A stretch of DNA of 64,000 bases, taken from NCBI GenBank assembly GCA_963711595.1, contig CAVQER010000001.1:310001-374000 (forward strand), read 5' to 3'. How positions within the stretch are numbered: the stretch's first letter is position 1; every line of letters starts with the position of its first letter. A program made the translations under genes and the position numbers. This DNA comes from JAUSIF01 sp963711595. Its GTDB lineage: Bacteria > Pseudomonadota > Alphaproteobacteria > Rhizobiales > Xanthobacteraceae. Shown piece by piece: positions 60,409 through 64,000 of the stretch. The notes under the pieces were generated by a model. The model had not been told where the DNA came from. It did no database searches and worked only from the letters and a program-made list of their open reading frames with translations.

Positions 60409-61581
60409 GGCCGCTTTGCCACGACTGCCGTTGCGAGGAGGTGCGTCGCGCTTACGCAAAACAGCGTGACCAAGTACCATTTGGCATCGTCGCAATCCGT
60501 GATGGTCGGAAGGTCGCCAAGGAACTGATTGCTGAAGCTGATCGCGCGATCGGTGCTGTTGTTGCCTTGGACGAGAATTGTTCGATAAGTGCCGGGCTGA
60601 GCGTTGGTCGGATTGCCGACCTGTCGGTTGGCGGTGAGCGTCACGTGCCCGTTGATGAACTGGTCCCAGTCGAGGTTTGCGAGCGATAGCGCAGGCGCAG
60701 CTCCCGCTTCAGCGATCGCAACCGGAGCCGACGCGGATTCGATCCGCTCGGTCGTGAGGATCCGGTTGGCGACGGCGGCGGTAACGTCGGCGCTCGACGC
60801 CTTGCTCGGGCCAAGATCGACAATGCCGGTCGCCGGATCGAAGCTCATCGCCTCGACCCAGTTTGATCCGTCGGCCGAAACTTTTAGCTTGAACGCGTCG
60901 CCCTCGACGAGGCCGAACTCGGCGCGGCCGGAAAAACTGGTCGAGAAAAAGAACGAGGCGGTATCGCCGGGCGCTTCCTTCGAAATCTGCACCTTGATGT
61001 CGCCCGTGCCGGGCGATTCCCCGTCGGGGATTGCGTGAAACAGCGCGCGGTTCGCACGCACGACCAGGCGATTGAAATCGTCCGAGCTGGTCGTTTCCGG
61101 CGCGGTGCCCACGCCGAGGTAGTCGATCGCGCCGCGTCCTCTGTGAATTGCCTTGCCGGTCGTGCCGGCGAACACGGCGATGTCACCATCGGCAACGCCG
61201 CCTTGTGGCCCGGCCACGTCGCCGCTGCCGCCGCCTCCCCCGCTGGAAGAGATTTCGCTCCAAGTGCTGCCGGTCCAGACGCGCAGCTTTGCCTCGTCGA
61301 TCTGCCAGGCACGCCAACCCGGTCGCGGCAAAAGAAACGCCCAGCCGCCGTCCTGAAATGCGGCGATTTCGTTCTCATGCCCGGCAAATTCGCCGCTCGC
61401 GGCGGCCCCGACGATGTGTCGCTCGCCGTTCGTGGGTGAAATGGGCGGGTCGACGCTCACCGCGACGACCGCGAGCTGAACGACGTCGTCGAGCAGGAGC
61501 AGCGCTTCATTGTGCGTCACGTGTTTCTGCGCTTGGCCGGCTTCGATGAGCGGCAACGGAAAAATTCGGTGTCGGCGGCAT
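60405..61581 (-). CDS. DUF2793 protein (GTA tail-associated), probable frameshift near the start
   Basis: About 390 residues. The family start is LPLIEAGQAQKHVTHNEALL, followed by VSVDPPISPTNGERHIVG and AAFQDGGWAFLLPRPGWRAW, diagnostic of DUF2793. A Gly/Ser linker (residues 115-125) leads to a second part with repeats of tail-fibre type. As written the frame starts at ATG 61595 as MDPNPCRRHR. If one T is removed from the run at 61560-61564, the start becomes ATG 61581 with MPPTPNFPLPLIEAGQ, which matches the family much better. DUF2793 genes commonly follow gp15 in alphaproteobacterial GTA clusters. Confidence 0.78.
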
Positions 61582-61584
61582 GGG

Positions 61585-64000
61585 TTAGGGTCCATTCTCC
61601 AGGAAATAAAAACGTGCGTAGGGCTTGCGCCGACGACTAGAGTTGCAGGATTGCAGGCGCGCTACCCCCGCGCCCACGACGGCCGATACTTGCGCGACAC
61701 GAACGGAGAGCGAAGTTTGCGGCGCGCCGAAGTCCACGATCTCATCCGCGTTCTGATAAAGCGCTTCCGGTTCGTTTGTATCGAATACGCGCCGCACGGT
61801 GCCATCATCCAGAATTTCGAGGCGATATCTTTCCTCCGGCTCCTCGAGCGGCACTTCCAAGCGTCCCAGGAATTGCCGCCGCGGCGTGCGCGCCGGATCC
61901 AGGAGAGGCGAACGCCCTGATCAACGCGCTCTGCGCGCAAATGCGCTGGCGACCAGGGCAACAGCGCCGCCGGTCCCACGGACGCATCGAACGACGTCAT
62001 GGCAGCGCTGCCAACGTCGTCAATCGCCCGGCCGACGCGATAGGAAAAAGACCGGCCAAGAAAATTCACTCCACGGGCGATCGGGACAGGCGCGTGGTCG
62101 AGCAAGACAAACGGGGCTCCCGCCGCGACGGCGCCGGTCAACGCCCATTCCGTGCCAAGCTGGCCGCGCAGGAGGCGCGACAAGCGATATGTTCTCTCCC
62201 CCACGAGCTCGGCGTTCGCGAACTGAAGCACTTCCCACTGATCGGCGGCATTGCGGATCGCCACGACGTTCGCGCCATTGAGAACGGAGCCGTCCGGCTG
62301 CGAAGTCAGCGCGCCGCTCGCGAGCTGCACGCGAAACGCGTTCGCCTTGTCCCAATGCGTCGCGGGTCCGGGCGCTACGTGGTCGAGCGTCGTTCCGACC
62401 ACCGCCGGCATCGACGCGAGTGCCACACGTTCGAAACTCTCGCCGTTCGAGCGCCAGATCGCCATCGCGCCGGGCCAAGGGGATGCGTGTACCGCGAATT
62501 GCTGAAGTACCGGCTCGCTCGCCTCCTCGAGCGTCGGCAGGTCGAGGACGAAAACGGCGGGCGGCCCGTTCGCCGCGGGCACCGGTACGCTCGCGGGCCT
62601 TGGCGCCCGCGCGGGAACGGCAAAGATCTCCGGGTCGATCGTGCGCGCTTTCACCTCACGTGCGCCGGCGTCGACCGTCTCGCTGATTTCCATCAGACGC
62701 GTGCGGCCGCGCACCTCGAGCGCGACCACGTCGCCGGGCTCGAGCGCGAGCCGGCTCGGCGGCAGCGCGAACTCCGCGCGTTCGCGGCCCGCCCACAGGT
62801 CTTGCAGCCAGATGTCCGCGGCGCGCTCGACGACCGCGTCACTTGCCACGATCGCGAGATCGGCCCGTGCCTCGCGGCGACTTGCGCCGACCAAGCGTCG
62901 CGAGCGGGCGGCCGCGCGGCGGTACTCGCCGGCGACTTCGGTGAAGCCGAGCGAGATCTCGACCGGGAGTTCGGTTTCCTGTGCGCGTAGGAGGCGACAT
63001 TCCGGCCGCTTCCCCTCGACGACCAACTCGTCCTCGGCGAGCATTGCGACGGGTCTACCGCCGCGCGGGCGAAAGGCGATCGTCTCGCCCTCCTCCACCG
63101 CGTCGAAGGCGAAGGCAAGCGCAAGCGGCTCGATCGCCGCGCGCGCGGACATCGGACGGTCGATCACATAGCCGTCGATCGCGCCGCGCAATCGCGTGCT
63201 GTCAAACGAGGTGAAGCCCTGGTCGGCCAGAATTGCCGCGATGAGATCGTCAAGAGGTGCGGCACCCAGGCGGCCGTTGAGCCAGTGGCCTGTCTCCCAG
63301 TTCGGCCCGTCCGCCCAGGCGTCGGTCGCGAGCGGAAACGCGGGATACGGCCGCGCATCCCAGGTCCACGGGTAGATCCCGTTCGCGTCGACCATGCGGC
63401 CGGCATAAATCGCCGAAGTGGGGTTGTCCGCATCGCCGGCCCCGTGCTCCACGTCGAATTGCGCAAGCACCGCCTCGAGAAAGCGGCGCTGTACGAGGTC
63501 GTCGCGACGGCGGTTGGAGAAATTCGGAAACCCGCCGAGCGCGCTCTTGGCGTCCGCGAAAACATTCGGTTCGTTCGTCCCCTTGTCGACGGCCGGACAG
63601 CCGACTTCGGTCAGCCGGATCGGTTTGCTCTCGGGGATCCAGGCGGTCGACGCGGGCAATTCCTCGCCGGCCACGCGCTCGCGATGCGGCTCGCTCCACC
63701 AGTTCCATAAGTCCTTGGCGCGGAAGATCCACGGTTTGCCGAGATGATCGGCGATCGGCGTGCGCGCCTGCGTTCGCCGCGCGGCGGCGTCGGCGTAGAA
63801 GAAGTCGTAGAATTCGCCGGCGCGCAGGTTCGCGCGCAGATACGCCGGGTCGTGAATTGACTCCACCAACGCCGCGTCGAGGTGTGTGCTGCCGTCGCGC
63901 CAGTCGGAAAGCGGCGCGTAGTAATCGATGCCGACGAAATCGATCGCGTTCGAGGCCCACAACGGATCGAGCGGAAAGCGGACTTCTCGCGCTTCTGCGT
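61585..64000 (-). CDS. GTA gp15-like baseplate/host-specificity protein (partial, one frameshift)
   Basis: The frame is open to the window's right edge, so the N-terminal part is missing; about 800 residues are seen. The first 220 form the TIM-barrel-like domain of GTA gp15: IDFVGIDYYAPLSDWRDG and LTEVGCPAVDKGTNEPNVFA, with NFSNRRRDDLVQRRFLEAVL. A phage-tail multidomain region follows (RPMSARAAIEPLALAFAFDA; VVAIRNAADQWEVLQFANAE; TYRLSRLLRGQLGTEWALTG). Near 61860 one base seems missing: the frame EVPLEEPEERYRLEILDDGT, VDFGAPQTSLSVRVAQVSAV continues the family, while the uncorrected one ends at 61662. The true stop is either 61585 or a TAG near 61640. Part of the device that recognises and pierces the recipient cell. 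Confidence 0.83.

Overview
The window is chromosomal DNA from a high-GC alphaproteobacterium, most likely in the Hyphomicrobiales (Bradyrhizobium/Xanthobacteraceae-like). The evidence is gene order and family content. A feuP-feuQ / ccmI-E-F-H / degP / response regulator-histidine kinase / glnE block matches an order I know from rhizobia. There are also DivJ/PleC-type histidine kinases, several TRAP transporters, and the end of a gene transfer agent (GTA)-like tail operon. This placement is inference; no search was run.

Region by region. 1-6.5 kb: a Tat-exported amine oxidase (cut by the window start), glutathione reductase, a DUF2059 protein, rpiA, gph, and a soluble chemotaxis receptor with a PilZ domain. 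6.6-13.3 kb: an intact tRNA-Val(CAC) followed by a 6.6 kb copper island. The island is bounded by a perfect 48-bp direct repeat of the tRNA 3' half and has no integrase. It carries a heavily frameshifted cusB-cusA pair, a FixH/YtkA-like protein, a Cys-rich exported protein, a cupredoxin and CusF. 13.3-20.7 kb: alpha/beta hydrolase, methyltransferase, L,D-transpeptidase, DUF971 protein, moaA, two DMT exporters (one frameshifted) and a Bcr/CflA-type MFS exporter. 20.8-27.6 kb: two TRAP transporter sets, convergent on each other. 27.8-40.6 kb: Mrp/ApbC ATPase, PaaG-like isomerase, glutathione transferase, DivJ-like kinase, a CobS-like protein with an eroded active site, retropepsin-like protease, TauE/SafE permease, dusA, a membrane-anchored protein of unknown function, a CDF metal exporter, an AraC regulator and a small very acidic exported protein.

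41-56.9 kb: a PleC-like PAS kinase, glnE, a two-component pair, a Do protease, the CcmI-E-F-H cytochrome c maturation proteins, a glycine-zipper lipoprotein and the FeuP/FeuQ-like system. 57-64 kb: a helix-hairpin-helix protein, a cluster of inverted repeats, then a minus-strand block read from the right edge: GTA gp15-like baseplate protein (cut by the window end), DUF2793 protein, a further tail-type protein, amidase endolysin, holin-like protein, a small Rz-like protein and an alpha/beta hydrolase. ATGA overlaps link several of these, so tail and lysis genes look like one transcription unit.

Sequence quality. Besides the roughly twenty frame breaks in cusBA, single-base breaks interrupt the second DMT exporter, the araC gene, the PleC-like kinase, the DUF2793 gene and gp15. 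Most are +1 insertions and the encoded protein is otherwise conserved. That pattern fits insertion-prone sequencing error better than natural decay, but reads are needed to decide.
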